NCBI RefSeq assembly: GCF_014642275.1
Contig: NZ_BMIM01000005.1
Location: 1-64,000, forward strand
From: Flavobacterium lutivivi
GTDB lineage: Bacteria; Bacteroidota; Bacteroidia; Flavobacteriales; Flavobacteriaceae
Reading direction: 5' to 3'
DNA length: 64,000 nt
Shown: one piece after another, positions 26,810 to 36,009 of the stretch
How positions within the stretch are numbered: position 1 is the stretch's first letter
How the letters are laid out: every line of letters begins with the position of its first letter
The notes under the pieces: model-generated
The model's database searches: none
Seen by the model: only the letters and a program-made list of their open reading frames with translations
Told to the model about the DNA's origin: nothing
Program-made: the position numbers and the translations under genes

Positions 26810-27794
26810 AATTTAAAATTTGATTGTCAAAATCATCACCTTTCAAAACAAATTTAGACTCCATCGGTAAATAATACAATTTGTTTATTTCTTTATCCTT
26901 CAGTCTAACATAATCTTTCTCTGTAGTAACGATTATTTTATTATTAGCTAATGTTTGTATTCTTTCTATTTCTTCGTCAGTAAAATGATGGTGATCTTTA
27001 AACTTCATTTCAACATCTTTACCTGTTTGCAAATATTCAAAAAAAGGTTTGGGTTTAGCAATACCAGCCAAAAGTAGTTTTTCTGTTTTTTTTATTTCAA
27101 TTGTAGAAATCTCTCCTTCGCGACCTGTAACCGAATCAGCATAACCAATTTTTGAAAAATAAATCGGTCTGTTTATCCCTATTTTTTTCTTAATATTATT
27201 TTGGGCAATATCAGACAAATTATTTGGACATTTTGTGACAATTATCACGTCTGCTCTTTCTGCTCCTTTTTTACTTTCCCTAAGATTTCCTGCTGGTAAA
27301 ACTAAATCATTATAATATAAATCGTCAAAAGCTGTCAATAATATATAAAACCCTGCTTTAACTCTTCTGTGCTGAAAAGCATCATCAAGAATAATAACAT
27401 CAGGTTTGTTTTGCTTTATCAAATTTTCTATTCCATTTCTTCTGTCCGAATCAACAGCCAAATCTATTTGAGGAAATTTTTGAAAAATCTGAAAAGGTTC
27501 ATCACCTATTGTATCAGCCGTTGAACTAGAATTTGCTAAAATATAACCTTTAGTCTTTCTTCTATATCCACGACTAAGAACAGCAACTTTAAATTCTTTG
27601 GACAACAGCCTTATTAAATATTCTGTTTGTGGTGTTTTGCCTGTTCCACCTACACTAAGGTTTCCTACAACTATTATTGGAATATTGAACGAATATGATT
27701 TGAAAACTCCTTTATCATAAAGAAAATTTCTTATAGACATTATACATCTATAGAGTAAAGAAAAAGGGAAAAGCAATTTTCGGATAAAAATCAT
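26781..27794 (-). CDS. lpxK: Tetraacyldisaccharide 4'-kinase
   Basis: A protein of 337 residues from the ATG at 27794. Seventeen upstream in-frame codons run into the divergent promoter and are rejected. An N-terminal hydrophobic stretch (MIFIRKLLFPFSLLYRC) is followed by the P-loop GNLSVGGTGKTPQ, a VLSRGYRRK motif, GDEPFQ and DDAFQHR. It phosphorylates the lipid A precursor at the inner membrane. It indicates a Gram-negative envelope. The downstream PNP gene overlaps it. Confidence 0.93.
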   Translation of the reverse strand: MIFIRKLLFPFSLLYRCIMSIRNFLYDKGVFKSYSFNIPIIVVGNLSVGGTGKTPQTEYLIRLLSKEFKVAVLSRGYRRKTKGYILANSSSTADTIGDEPFQIFQKFPQIDLAVDSDRRNGIENLIKQNKPDVIILDDAFQHRRVKAGFYILLTAFDDLYYNDLVLPAGNLRESKKGAERADVIIVTKCPNNLSDIAQNNIKKKIGINRPIYFSKIGYADSVTGREGEISTIEIKKTEKLLLAGIAKPKPFFEYLQTGKDVEMKFKDHHHFTDEEIERIQTLANNKIIVTTEKDYVRLKDKEINKLYYLPMESKFVLKGDDFDNQILNYVRKSTRNS

Positions 27795-27815
27795 AGTACG
27801 AAAGTAGCGATTTTT

Positions 27816-27823
27816 TATCTTTG
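27816..27823 (+). promoter_or_regulatory. Promoter -7 box before exported protein gene
   Basis: TATCTTTG, an exact TAnnTTTG match, ending 21 nt before the ATG at 27845. Confidence 0.55.
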
Positions 27824-27844
27824 AAGTAAATTTTTGCTTTAGCA

Positions 27845-28408
27845 ATGAAAAAGTTTCTCCTGTTTTTTGTTTTTGTGTTTTTTATTCCCTCATGCTTGTT
27901 TTCTCAAACAGCTGATAATACTTCTATACTAAAACTTTTTTTATCAAAATATTATTCAAACGAGAAAGTAATTGTTAAAAACAGACTACAGCTTCTTAGT
28001 TTGTATTGCAACAAAGCTCCAAACACTGAAGAAATTCTCGAGGTTATTTCAAAAAACGATTTTCTCAAAAAAAATGCTGTTTCTATAAAACAACAAATTA
28101 ACCCTAGTATTAATGAAAATTGGCATGAAGAAATAAATCAACTTTTCAACAATCAAAATCAATATCTAAAAAGTAAAGTTCAAAATTGCCTTTCGCTAGA
28201 AGAATTTCAGGAAAGCACAAAAAAATATGGCGAAAACAACCAAAGATTAATGATTATCAACAAACCAATTTATTTTGCCGAAAATTATTGTCTTATAAAA
28301 GTGGCTATTTTTAGAACCATTGAACACAATAGTGGAACTTTCTTTTTATTAAAAAAAACTAATTCAAATTGGCAAATAGAAGAAATCGTCTATTCGTGGG
28401 AAACATAG
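27845..28408 (+). CDS. Exported protein, unknown
   Basis: A protein of 187 residues with a strong signal peptide (about 1-21, PSCLFSQ); the SC in this region could even be a lipobox, but the context is not typical. The mature part is mostly helical, ending in a beta hairpin (NYCLIKVAIFRTIEHNSGTFFLLKKTNSNWQIEEIVYSW) that resembles NTF2-like or lumazine-binding-like folds. Unassigned. It is 10 nt before the nif3-like gene and divergent from lpxK. Confidence 0.72.
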   Translation: MKKFLLFFVFVFFIPSCLFSQTADNTSILKLFLSKYYSNEKVIVKNRLQLLSLYCNKAPNTEEILEVISKNDFLKKNAVSIKQQINPSINENWHEEINQLFNNQNQYLKSKVQNCLSLEEFQESTKKYGENNQRLMIINKPIYFAENYCLIKVAIFRTIEHNSGTFFLLKKTNSNWQIEEIVYSWET

Positions 28409-28418
28409 AAAATTACAC

Positions 28419-29534
28419 ATGAAACTATCAAACATTATATCTATTCTAGAAGAAATGGCACCAATTGCCTATGCAGAAGACTTCGACAATGTAGGACTTT
28501 TAACAGGCGATACTCAACAAGAAATTAGTGGCATATTAGTCTGCCATGATGCATTGGAAACCGTAGTTGAAGAAGCCATTGAAAACAATTGTAATCTGAT
28601 TGTTTGTTTTCATCCTATTATTTTTTCGGGATTGAAAAAAATTACCGGAAAAAATTATGTCGAAAAAGCTGTTATTAAATCCATAAGAAACGACATTGCT
28701 ATTTATGCCGTTCACACGGCTTTGGACAATCACAAAAATGGTGTGAATAAAATATTTTGTGATGCTTTGGGATTAATAAATACCAAAATCTTAATTCCTA
28801 AAACCAATTTTATACAAAAACTAATCACCTATACCATTCCCGAAAATGCAGAAAAACTAAGAAATGCTCTTTTTGATGCTGGTGCAGGAAAAATAGGCAA
28901 TTATGAAGATTGTAGTTTTAACTCGCAAGGAATTGGAACCTACATGGGGAATGAAAATAGTAATCCAGAAATAGGTGAACGATTTGAGTTTGTAGAAGCC
29001 CAAGAAATAAAGATTGAAGTAACCTTTGAAAAACATCTTCAATCAAAAATTATAAAAGCTCTTTTTTCAAACCATGTTTATGAAGAAATTGCCTATGAAA
29101 TCTATGATATACAAAATACTCATCAAAACATAGGATTAGGAATGATTGGCGAACTAAAAGAACCTATGGAAGAAATGGATTTTTTGAATTTTGTGAAACA
29201 AAAAATGGATGCCAATGGTATTCGTCATTCAAGTTTGTTAAACAAAAAAATAAAAAAAGTGGCTGTGCTAGGCGGTTCTGGAAGTTTTGCTATACATGCA
29301 GCTAAAAACCAAAAAGCGGACATTCTTCTAACGGCAGATTTAAAATATCATGATTATTATCAAGCTGAAAAACAACTAGTTTTGGCTGATATTGGACACT
29401 TTGAAAGCGAAAGATTTACAAAAAACTATATTGTTGATTTTCTTAAAGAAAAAATTATTAATTTTGCACCTGCCTTGCCCGAAAGCAAGATTATTTTATC
29501 AAAAATAAATACAAATCCAGTTAAGTACTTATAA
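28419..29534 (+). CDS. Nif3-like dinuclear metal-centre protein (YbgI/YqfO family)
   Basis: A protein of 371 residues. Two halves of the Nif3 fold are separated by a PII-like insert (about 130-240), giving the long YqfO-type form. Metal ligands are visible in VCFHPIIFSG, VHTALDNH near the N-terminus, and in ADIGHFESE near the C-terminus. Some relatives are annotated as GTP cyclohydrolase I type 2; the true role of the family is unsettled. The next gene begins 2 nt after its stop, a pairing that seems recurrent in this group. Confidence 0.88.
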   Translation: MKLSNIISILEEMAPIAYAEDFDNVGLLTGDTQQEISGILVCHDALETVVEEAIENNCNLIVCFHPIIFSGLKKITGKNYVEKAVIKSIRNDIAIYAVHTALDNHKNGVNKIFCDALGLINTKILIPKTNFIQKLITYTIPENAEKLRNALFDAGAGKIGNYEDCSFNSQGIGTYMGNENSNPEIGERFEFVEAQEIKIEVTFEKHLQSKIIKALFSNHVYEEIAYEIYDIQNTHQNIGLGMIGELKEPMEEMDFLNFVKQKMDANGIRHSSLLNKKIKKVAVLGGSGSFAIHAAKNQKADILLTADLKYHDYYQAEKQLVLADIGHFESERFTKNYIVDFLKEKIINFAPALPESKIILSKINTNPVKYL

Positions 29535-29536
29535 AT

Positions 29537-30316
29537 ATGGCTGCTACAAAAGAAATGAGCGTAGAAGAAAAACTAAGAGCGCTTTATGATTTACAATTAA
29601 TCGACTCTAGAATTGACGAAATTAGAAATGTGAGAGGCGAACTTCCTCTTGAAGTAGAAGATTTAGAGGACGAAGTAGCTGGTCTTACTACTCGTTTAGA
29701 AAAATTAAAAAATGATTTGATTAACATTGAAGAACAAATCAAATCTAAGAAAAATGCTATCGAAGAGCATCAAGCTTCTATAAAAAGATATAGTGAACAA
29801 CAAAAAAATGTTCGCAACAACAGAGAATACAACTCTTTGACCAAAGAAATTGAGTTTCAAGAACTTGAAATTCAATTAGCTGAAAAACAAATTAAAGAGA
29901 TGAAAGCTTCTATTGAGCATAAGAAAGAAGTGATTTCAAATTCGAAAGAAAAACTAGAACAAAAAGCTTCTCACTTAAAACATAAAAAAGCAGAGTTAAA
30001 CGATATCATGGCGGAAACTCAAAAAGAAGAAAACTTTTTGTTAGAAAAATCTTCAGAGTTTGAAGGAATGATTGAAGAGAGATTGATAAACGCTTACAAA
30101 AGAATTCGTAAAAGTGTTCGTAACGGTTTAGCAGTAGTGTCTATCGAACGTGGAGCATCTGCTGGTTCATTCTTTACAATTCCTCCTCAAACACAAGTGG
30201 AAATTGCCGCTCGCAAAAAAATTATTACTGATGAACATTCAGGAAGAATTTTAGTAGATAATGCACTTGCTCTCGAAGAAAAAGAAAAAATGCAACAATT
30301 ATTTTCTAAAATATAA
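29537..30316 (+). CDS. CdsZ/CT398-like coiled-coil protein with cysteine-less zinc-ribbon region
   Basis: A protein of 259 residues. Residues 20-190 form a long antiparallel coiled coil. The C-terminal region (about 205-250, ASAGSFFTIPPQTQVEIAARKK, then DEHSGRILV) corresponds to the C4 zinc ribbon of the family, but the four cysteines (CGGC and CxxCGR in typical members) are replaced: no cysteine occurs in the protein. So metal binding there is not expected. Probably cotranscribed with the Nif3-like gene. Function unknown; relatives are reported to interact with secretion or sigma-factor machinery. Confidence 0.82.
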   Translation: MAATKEMSVEEKLRALYDLQLIDSRIDEIRNVRGELPLEVEDLEDEVAGLTTRLEKLKNDLINIEEQIKSKKNAIEEHQASIKRYSEQQKNVRNNREYNSLTKEIEFQELEIQLAEKQIKEMKASIEHKKEVISNSKEKLEQKASHLKHKKAELNDIMAETQKEENFLLEKSSEFEGMIEERLINAYKRIRKSVRNGLAVVSIERGASAGSFFTIPPQTQVEIAARKKIITDEHSGRILVDNALALEEKEKMQQLFSKI

Positions 30317-30321
30317 ATACT

Positions 30322-30347
30322 AATCCCGAGCAATCGGGATTTTTTTT
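30322..30347 (+). terminator. Terminator immediately before the hydrolase start codon
   Basis: AATCCCGA (30322-30329), loop GCAA, TCGGGATT (30334-30341) and a T-tract. The T-tract runs to the base before the ATG at 30348, so the hairpin occupies the position of a ribosome binding site. Confidence 0.8.
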
Positions 30348-31214
30348 ATGAAAAAAACCAGCCAATTATTACTTGCAAAAACAATAGGTTATTATCTAAA
30401 TGTATTGAGTATTTTAAATTTAGAGAAGGCAAAAAATGTTTCCTATCGTCTTTTTAGTCAACCTAGAAAAGGAAAATTAAAAAAAGAAAAATTACCAAAA
30501 ATTCTCCAAACAGCAGTTCATGAAACTATCACATTTGGCGAGGACTTTTTCCAAATTTACACTTGGAACAATACCACAACAGAACAAGGCGAAGCTAATA
30601 AAGATATTATTCTACTTGTTCATGGTTGGGAAAGTAATGCTTCACGATGGAAGAAAATGCTACCACATCTAAAACAACTGAACAAAACCATCATTGCAAT
30701 TGATGCTCCAGCTCACGGACTCAGTAGCGGGAAAGAATTTAATGCTCCAAAATATGCCGAATTCATTAATGAGTTCTCCAAAAAGTATAGTCCAAAAATT
30801 ATGATTGGTCATTCAATTGGTGGTGCTGCTATTTGCTACTATTTACATAAGTATAAAAATCAAGAAGTTGAAAAAATTATAATGATTGGTTCTCCTTCGG
30901 AGTTTAAAATAATGAGTGACAATTTTATAAATCTTCTTGGATTAAATAGTAAAATTCAAAAAGCATTGGAAAACCATTACTACGAAAAATTTGACATTGA
31001 TATCAATGATTTTTCAGGTCATTTATTTGCCAAACAGTTTAATCACAAAGCTTTCATTGCTCATGATTTACATGATGAAATTGTAAAAATTGACGAAGGC
31101 AGAAAATATGCTTCGCATTGGCAAAATGCAACTTTTATTGAAACTTCTGGACTTGGGCATAGCATGCATGATAATGAACTTTACACAAAAATTGTGAATT
31201 TTATTAAAGAATAA
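30348..31214 (+). CDS. Alpha/beta hydrolase
   Basis: A protein of 288 residues. The fold is shown by LLVHGWESNASRW (oxyanion region), IDAPAHGLSSG, the nucleophile elbow GHSIGGAA near residue 155 and the late GLGHSMHD histidine. Substrate unknown; esterase or lipase-like activity is inferred. The N-terminal 45 residues have weak hydrophobic character (LLAKTIGYYLNVLSILNL). The ATG directly follows a terminator hairpin; no other start is nearby. A further terminator follows at 31240. Confidence 0.85.
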   Translation: MKKTSQLLLAKTIGYYLNVLSILNLEKAKNVSYRLFSQPRKGKLKKEKLPKILQTAVHETITFGEDFFQIYTWNNTTTEQGEANKDIILLVHGWESNASRWKKMLPHLKQLNKTIIAIDAPAHGLSSGKEFNAPKYAEFINEFSKKYSPKIMIGHSIGGAAICYYLHKYKNQEVEKIIMIGSPSEFKIMSDNFINLLGLNSKIQKALENHYYEKFDIDINDFSGHLFAKQFNHKAFIAHDLHDEIVKIDEGRKYASHWQNATFIETSGLGHSMHDNELYTKIVNFIKE

Positions 31215-31239
31215 TTCTTTAAGCGATTGATTTACAGAT

Positions 31240-31270
31240 GGTTTTGAAAATAGTTTCAAAACCTTTTTTT
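31240..31270 (+). terminator. Terminator after alpha/beta hydrolase
   Basis: GGTTTTGAAA (31240-31249), loop ATAG, TTTCAAAACC (31254-31263) followed by seven T. Confidence 0.85.
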
Positions 31271-31364
31271 ATTTCAATTTTTCAACAAAAAAAGTGAGTT
31301 CTTAGCAATTATTTTTTATTTTTAACAAAATCATTGATAAATACTAAATAATTAATTCATAGCC

Positions 31365-33983
31365 ATGAAAATATTAAAAATTCAAGCATTAAGAGGACCA
31401 AATCTTTGGAGTATTCAACGAAAGAAATTAATTCAAATGAGGTTGGATCTTGAGGATATGGAGGAAAAACCAACAAACAAAATCCCAGGCTTTAGAGAAA
31501 GAATTGAAGCTATGTTTCCCACAATGATAGAACACAGATGCTCAGAAGGAACACGTGGAGGATTTTTTTCAAGAATTGAACGTGGAACATGGATGGGTCA
31601 TGTTATAGAACACATCGCTTTAGAAATACAAACATTAGCTGGAATGGAAACTGGTTTTGGAAGAACCAGAGAAACAAAAACGCCAGGCATTTATAATGTT
31701 GTCTTTAGTTATGTAGAAGAAAGCGTGGGAATGTTTGCTGCCGAAAGTGCTGTTGCCATTGCAGAAGCACTTATTGCTGGAACAGCATATGATGTAGAAG
31801 CTGATATTCAAAAAATGCGTGAAATAAGAGAACGCGTTCGACTAGGCCCAAGTACCGGAAGTATTGTTGATGAAGCAGTTGCTCGTGATATTCCTTGGAT
31901 TAGACTTGGTACAAACTCACTGGTTCAGCTAGGCTATGGTGTGAACCAAATGCGTTTTCAAGCTACAATAACTTGCAAGACTAGTAACATTGCAGTTGAC
32001 ATTGCTTGCAACAAAGAAGAAACGAAACGCATGCTAGACTTAGCATCAATTCCAGTAGCTAGCGGTGGAATTTGTGTGGACGAAGAAGATCTAGAAAGTG
32101 TAATTAAAAAAATTGGTTATCCAATAGTAATTAAACCTCTTGATGGCAATCATGGTAAAGGTGCTTCTATTAATGTGAAAAATTGGAAAGATGCTGTGGA
32201 AGGTTTAGCTTATGCAAAAAAGTATAGCCGAAGAGTAATAGTTGAACGCTTTATAACTGGTTTTGATTTTAGAGTTTTGGTCATCGACAACAAGCTTGTT
32301 GCCGCTGCAAAGCGCGAACCTGCTCATGTCAAAGGTGATGGAAAACAAAATATTCAACAACTTATAGAAGAAACCAATAAAGATCCTAGAAGAGGTTATG
32401 GACATGAGAACGTGTTAACCCAAATCGATGTGGATAGAGATACTGAAGATTTACTAGAAAAACTTGGTTACACACTTGAAACTGTTCCAAAAAAAGATGA
32501 AATAGTCTATTTGAAATCTACTGCAAACTTGAGTACAGGTGGAACTTCTGTTGATGTAACCGATATGATGCATCCTGAAAATATTTTCCTTTGCGAGCGA
32601 ATTTCTCGTGTAATTGGTTTAGATATTTGTGGAATTGACATCATGGCGGAAAATTTAACTCAACCATTAAAAGAAACTGGTGGTTGCATCCTTGAAGTGA
32701 ACGCTGCTCCAGGTTTTAGAATGCACCTAGCACCTAGTGAAGGATTACCTCGCAATGTTGCTGCACCAGTAATTGATATGCTTTATCCACCAGGAAAACC
32801 AAGTAGAATTCCAATTATTGCGGTAACTGGAACCAATGGTAAAACCACAACCACTAGATTAATTGCTCACATCGTTAAAAATAATGGTTATCGAGTAGGT
32901 TTCACAACATCTGATGGAATTTATGTTCAAAACCACATGATGGAAAAAGGTGATACTACTGGTCCAATTTCTGCTGAATATATCCTAAAAGACCCAACAG
33001 TGGAATTTGCTGTACTAGAAACAGCTAGAGGTGGAATCCTTAGAGCCGGACTTGGTTTCAGCAGATGTGACATTGGTATTATTACTAATATCCAAGAAGA
33101 CCATTTGGGACTTTCTGATATTCATACTCTTGATGATTTAGCGAGAGTAAAAAGTGTAGTGGTTAGAAGCATAAAAAAAGATGGTTGGGCAATTCTAAAC
33201 GCTGAAGATGACCAATGCATTAAAATTGCCAACGAATTGAGTTGCAATGTCGCCTATTTTGCTATGGACGAAAATCATCCACGAGTGAAGCAATTCTCTA
33301 AAGAAGGAAAAATAGTAGCTGTATATGAAAATGGTTTTATCACCATCAAACGTGGAGAATGGAAAATTAGAGTTGAAAGAGCTAGTCATGTTCCATTAAC
33401 TCTTGGTGGCAAAGCCAAATTCATGATTGCCAATGTGCTTGCAGCCACACTCGCAGCATACTTACAAGGATTTAAAACCGATGATATCAGTTTATCACTT
33501 CAAACATTTATTCCAAGTGCTGCACAAACTCCGGGTAGAATGAACATTTTTGAATTCAAAAAATTCAAAGTGATGATAGACTTTGCTCATAACCCAGCTG
33601 GATATAGAGGTGTGGAAGAATTCTTGAACTCAGTAGAAGCAACAAAGAAAATAGGTATTATTGCTGGTGTTGGCGACAGAAGAGATGAAGACATCAAAGA
33701 ATGTGCAATGATTGCAGCAAGAATGTTTGACCATATTATCATTAGACAAGAAAAACACCTCAGAGGTAGAACCGAAGAGGAGATTATTGGCTTGATTATG
33801 GAAGGTATCAAAGAATCAGGGAAAAATCCATCAACCGAAATTATTAAAAAAGAAGTTGAAGCAATTAAACACGCTATCGATAACGCCGAAGAAGGAAGTT
33901 TCATTACTGCCTTGAGTGATGTGGTTACCAATGCAATCGAGATTGTTCAGGAATATCTTGATAAAGAAAACGAAGCCGAATAA
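31365..33983 (+). CDS. cphA: Cyanophycin synthetase
   Basis: A protein of 872 residues, the normal CphA1 length. N-terminal domain (1-160, starting MKILKIQALRGPNLWS), ATP-grasp domain (about 215-480, with PIVIKPLDGNHGKG and EVNAAPGFRMHLAPSEG), then a Mur-ligase-like domain with P-loop VTGTNGKTTTTRL (about 486-498). It polymerises Asp and Arg into cyanophycin granules for nitrogen storage. No cyanophycinase or isoaspartyl peptidase gene is adjacent, so the degradation enzymes must lie elsewhere or be absent. A terminator lies beyond it, inside the converging purM-like gene. Confidence 0.94.
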   Translation: MKILKIQALRGPNLWSIQRKKLIQMRLDLEDMEEKPTNKIPGFRERIEAMFPTMIEHRCSEGTRGGFFSRIERGTWMGHVIEHIALEIQTLAGMETGFGRTRETKTPGIYNVVFSYVEESVGMFAAESAVAIAEALIAGTAYDVEADIQKMREIRERVRLGPSTGSIVDEAVARDIPWIRLGTNSLVQLGYGVNQMRFQATITCKTSNIAVDIACNKEETKRMLDLASIPVASGGICVDEEDLESVIKKIGYPIVIKPLDGNHGKGASINVKNWKDAVEGLAYAKKYSRRVIVERFITGFDFRVLVIDNKLVAAAKREPAHVKGDGKQNIQQLIEETNKDPRRGYGHENVLTQIDVDRDTEDLLEKLGYTLETVPKKDEIVYLKSTANLSTGGTSVDVTDMMHPENIFLCERISRVIGLDICGIDIMAENLTQPLKETGGCILEVNAAPGFRMHLAPSEGLPRNVAAPVIDMLYPPGKPSRIPIIAVTGTNGKTTTTRLIAHIVKNNGYRVGFTTSDGIYVQNHMMEKGDTTGPISAEYILKDPTVEFAVLETARGGILRAGLGFSRCDIGIITNIQEDHLGLSDIHTLDDLARVKSVVVRSIKKDGWAILNAEDDQCIKIANELSCNVAYFAMDENHPRVKQFSKEGKIVAVYENGFITIKRGEWKIRVERASHVPLTLGGKAKFMIANVLAATLAAYLQGFKTDDISLSLQTFIPSAAQTPGRMNIFEFKKFKVMIDFAHNPAGYRGVEEFLNSVEATKKIGIIAGVGDRRDEDIKECAMIAARMFDHIIIRQEKHLRGRTEEEIIGLIMEGIKESGKNPSTEIIKKEVEAIKHAIDNAEEGSFITALSDVVTNAIEIVQEYLDKENEAE

Positions 33984-33986
33984 TTT

Positions 33987-35165
33987 TTAATATTCAAAAA
34001 CTCCAAACTCACTAGAAATAGTGAGTTTTTTTGTTTCGCTAGCTTCTACTCTACCGATAATTTGAGCATCAACATTGAAAGATTGTGAAATTTCAATAAT
34101 TTCATTTGCTATATCCTGAGAAACATACAATTCCATTCTATGGCCACAATTAAAAACTTGATACATTTCTTTCCAATCTGTATTCGATTGCTCTTGAATT
34201 AGTTTGAATAATGGTGGTATAGGGAAAAGATGGTCTTTTATTATATGTAGATTTTCAACAAAATGCAACACTTTTGTTTGTGCTCCACCACTACAATGAA
34301 CCATTCCGTGAATTTCTTTTGAGGAAAATTTATTTAAAATTGATTTAATAATTGGCGCATAGGTTCTTGTTGGCGAAAGAACAAGTTTGCCAGCATCAAG
34401 AGGTGAATTTTCAATTTCATCTGTTAGTTTTATATTACCCGAATATACCAAACTACTTGGTACTGAAGCATCATAACTTTCGGGATATTTTTGGGCAAGA
34501 TAATTTGCAAAAACGTCATGTCGAGCAGACGTTAGTCCGTTACTTCCCATTCCACCATTATAGACTTTCTCATAACTCGCTTGTCCAAAACTTGCAAGAC
34601 CAACAATAACATCTCCAGCTTTGATATTGGCATTATCAATAACATCTTTTCTTTTCATTCGAGCAGTAACAGTACTATCTACAATTATTGTTCTTACCAA
34701 ATCACCAACATCAGCCGTTTCTCCTCCAGTGGAATGAATAGTTACTCCAAATGATTTTAGTTCCTCAATTAGTTCTTCGGTTCCGTTAATTATGGTAGAA
34801 ATTACCTCGGCTGGAATTAAATTTTTATTTCTTCCGATAGTAGAAGATAAAAGAATATTATCGGTTGCTCCTACGCATAGTAAATCATCAATATTCATGA
34901 TTAATGCATCTTGAGCTATTCCTTTCCAAACGGATAAATCACCTGTTTCTTTCCAATACATATAGGCCAAAGAAGATTTTGTCCCAGCACCATCGGCATG
35001 CATAATTATACAATGCTCATCATCATTGGTCAAATAATCGGGAATGATTTTGCAGAATGCTTTTGGAAATAATCCTTTATCAATGTTTTTTATGGCGTTG
35101 TGAACATCTTCTTTAGATGCAGAAACTCCTCGCAAATTATAACGTTGACTGTTTTCGGAACTCAT
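33987..35165 (-). CDS. purM: AIR synthase-related protein (PurM-like)
   Basis: A protein of 392 residues, longer than the usual PurM of about 345. PurM fold: YNLRGVSASKEDVHNAI at the N-terminus, DGAGTKSSLAYMYWKETGD, MNIDDLLCVGATDN, STGGETADVGDLVRT and DVIVGLASFGQ. It should close the imidazole ring in purine synthesis (FGAM to AIR). The extended form is common in Bacteroidetes and is annotated as PurM or an AIR-synthase-related protein; function as the main PurM is likely but not proven. It converges on cphA with 3 nt between stops. Confidence 0.85.
   Translation of the reverse strand: MSSENSQRYNLRGVSASKEDVHNAIKNIDKGLFPKAFCKIIPDYLTNDDEHCIIMHADGAGTKSSLAYMYWKETGDLSVWKGIAQDALIMNIDDLLCVGATDNILLSSTIGRNKNLIPAEVISTIINGTEELIEELKSFGVTIHSTGGETADVGDLVRTIIVDSTVTARMKRKDVIDNANIKAGDVIVGLASFGQASYEKVYNGGMGSNGLTSARHDVFANYLAQKYPESYDASVPSSLVYSGNIKLTDEIENSPLDAGKLVLSPTRTYAPIIKSILNKFSSKEIHGMVHCSGGAQTKVLHFVENLHIIKDHLFPIPPLFKLIQEQSNTDWKEMYQVFNCGHRMELYVSQDIANEIIEISQSFNVDAQIIGRVEASETKKLTISSEFGVFEY
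34005..34032 (+). terminator. cphA terminator embedded in the converging purM coding end
   Basis: AAACTCACTA (34005-34014), loop GAAA, TAGTGAGTTT (34019-34028), then T. It lies 21 nt after the cphA stop and wholly within the last codons of the opposite-strand purM-like gene. Confidence 0.75.
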
Positions 35166-35187
35166 TTTGTTGTGTTGTTGTGTTGCG

Positions 35188-35195
35188 CAAAGATA
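35188..35195 (-). promoter_or_regulatory. Promoter -7 box of the purM-like gene
   Basis: Minus-strand TATCTTTG (35195-35188), an exact TAnnTTTG match 22 nt before the ATG at 35165. Confidence 0.6.
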
Positions 35196-35241
35196 ATGAT
35201 TTGAATTGCGAATTGCGAAACTATATTTTGCATTTAAAAAA

Positions 35242-36009
35242 TTATTTTTCGAGTATCATGATTTCTACACGACGATTTTCATCTTCCTCAAAACTATTCC
35301 TTTCGGGAATTTTATGAACAGGTCTTGAAGTGCCATAGCCTTTGAAAGTCATTCTGCTCTTACTTATTTTATTACGAAGCAAGAAATTATAAATTGCTCT
35401 TGCTCTAGCTGTAGAAACATCATTCAAATCAAAAACCTGTTGACAACAAATATGTCCTTGTATTTCAATTTTTAGGTTTGTGTTTTCTTGAAGAGCGCAA
35501 AGCAATTCATAAAGAGTTTCGTTTGACTTTGGAACAATTCGGGCGGAATTATTATAAAAATAAATATTTGGTAGTTTTATGGTTTCACCAGCATTAGTGG
35601 AATTTATTTTTTCTGAAAGGCTTTTTTCTTTGATTGGTTCTTCTACTTCATAGTAGATAATGACTTTTCTGTTTTCTTCTTGAATTTTGGATTGTTTAAA
35701 TTCTTTTCCAAACGCAATTTTTTCAATACTTGAAACAATTTCAATATTGTTTTCTTTCAATATTTTTAAAACATTTTCAATGCGTCTTTCGGAGAGTTTT
35801 TTATTGTAATCTTTTGTATCAATACTATCACAATAGCCTTCAACTTTCAAAATTCTTACCTTCTTATTCTTTTCAATCCAAGCGTTTAACTTTTCTATTG
35901 ACTGTTGATTAGGGTAATCAATATTAAAGTCAAAGAAAACTTCAAATTGTTTTTGTCCAAAGCAATTCGCTATTAAAAATAAAAAAAAGATGACGGTTAG
36001 TCTTTTCAT
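35242..36009 (-). CDS. Double OmpA-like domain protein, third of three
   Basis: A protein of 255 residues with a signal peptide (1-18, LIANCFG). Two OmpA_C-like domains: the first (about 20-115, FEVFFDFNIDYPN, EGYCDSIDTKDYNKKLSERR) and the second (about 148-252, IYFYNNSARIVPKS, IEIQGHICCQQ, ARAIYNFLLRN, GYGTSRP, ENRRVEIMI). OmpA_C domains bind peptidoglycan; there is no outer-membrane barrel. Its start overlaps the preceding gene's stop by 4 nt, so the three genes form one operon. The CysCys pair in the second domain is shared by all three. Confidence 0.85.
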   Translation of the reverse strand: MKRLTVIFFLFLIANCFGQKQFEVFFDFNIDYPNQQSIEKLNAWIEKNKKVRILKVEGYCDSIDTKDYNKKLSERRIENVLKILKENNIEIVSSIEKIAFGKEFKQSKIQEENRKVIIYYEVEEPIKEKSLSEKINSTNAGETIKLPNIYFYNNSARIVPKSNETLYELLCALQENTNLKIEIQGHICCQQVFDLNDVSTARARAIYNFLLRNKISKSRMTFKGYGTSRPVHKIPERNSFEEDENRRVEIMILEK

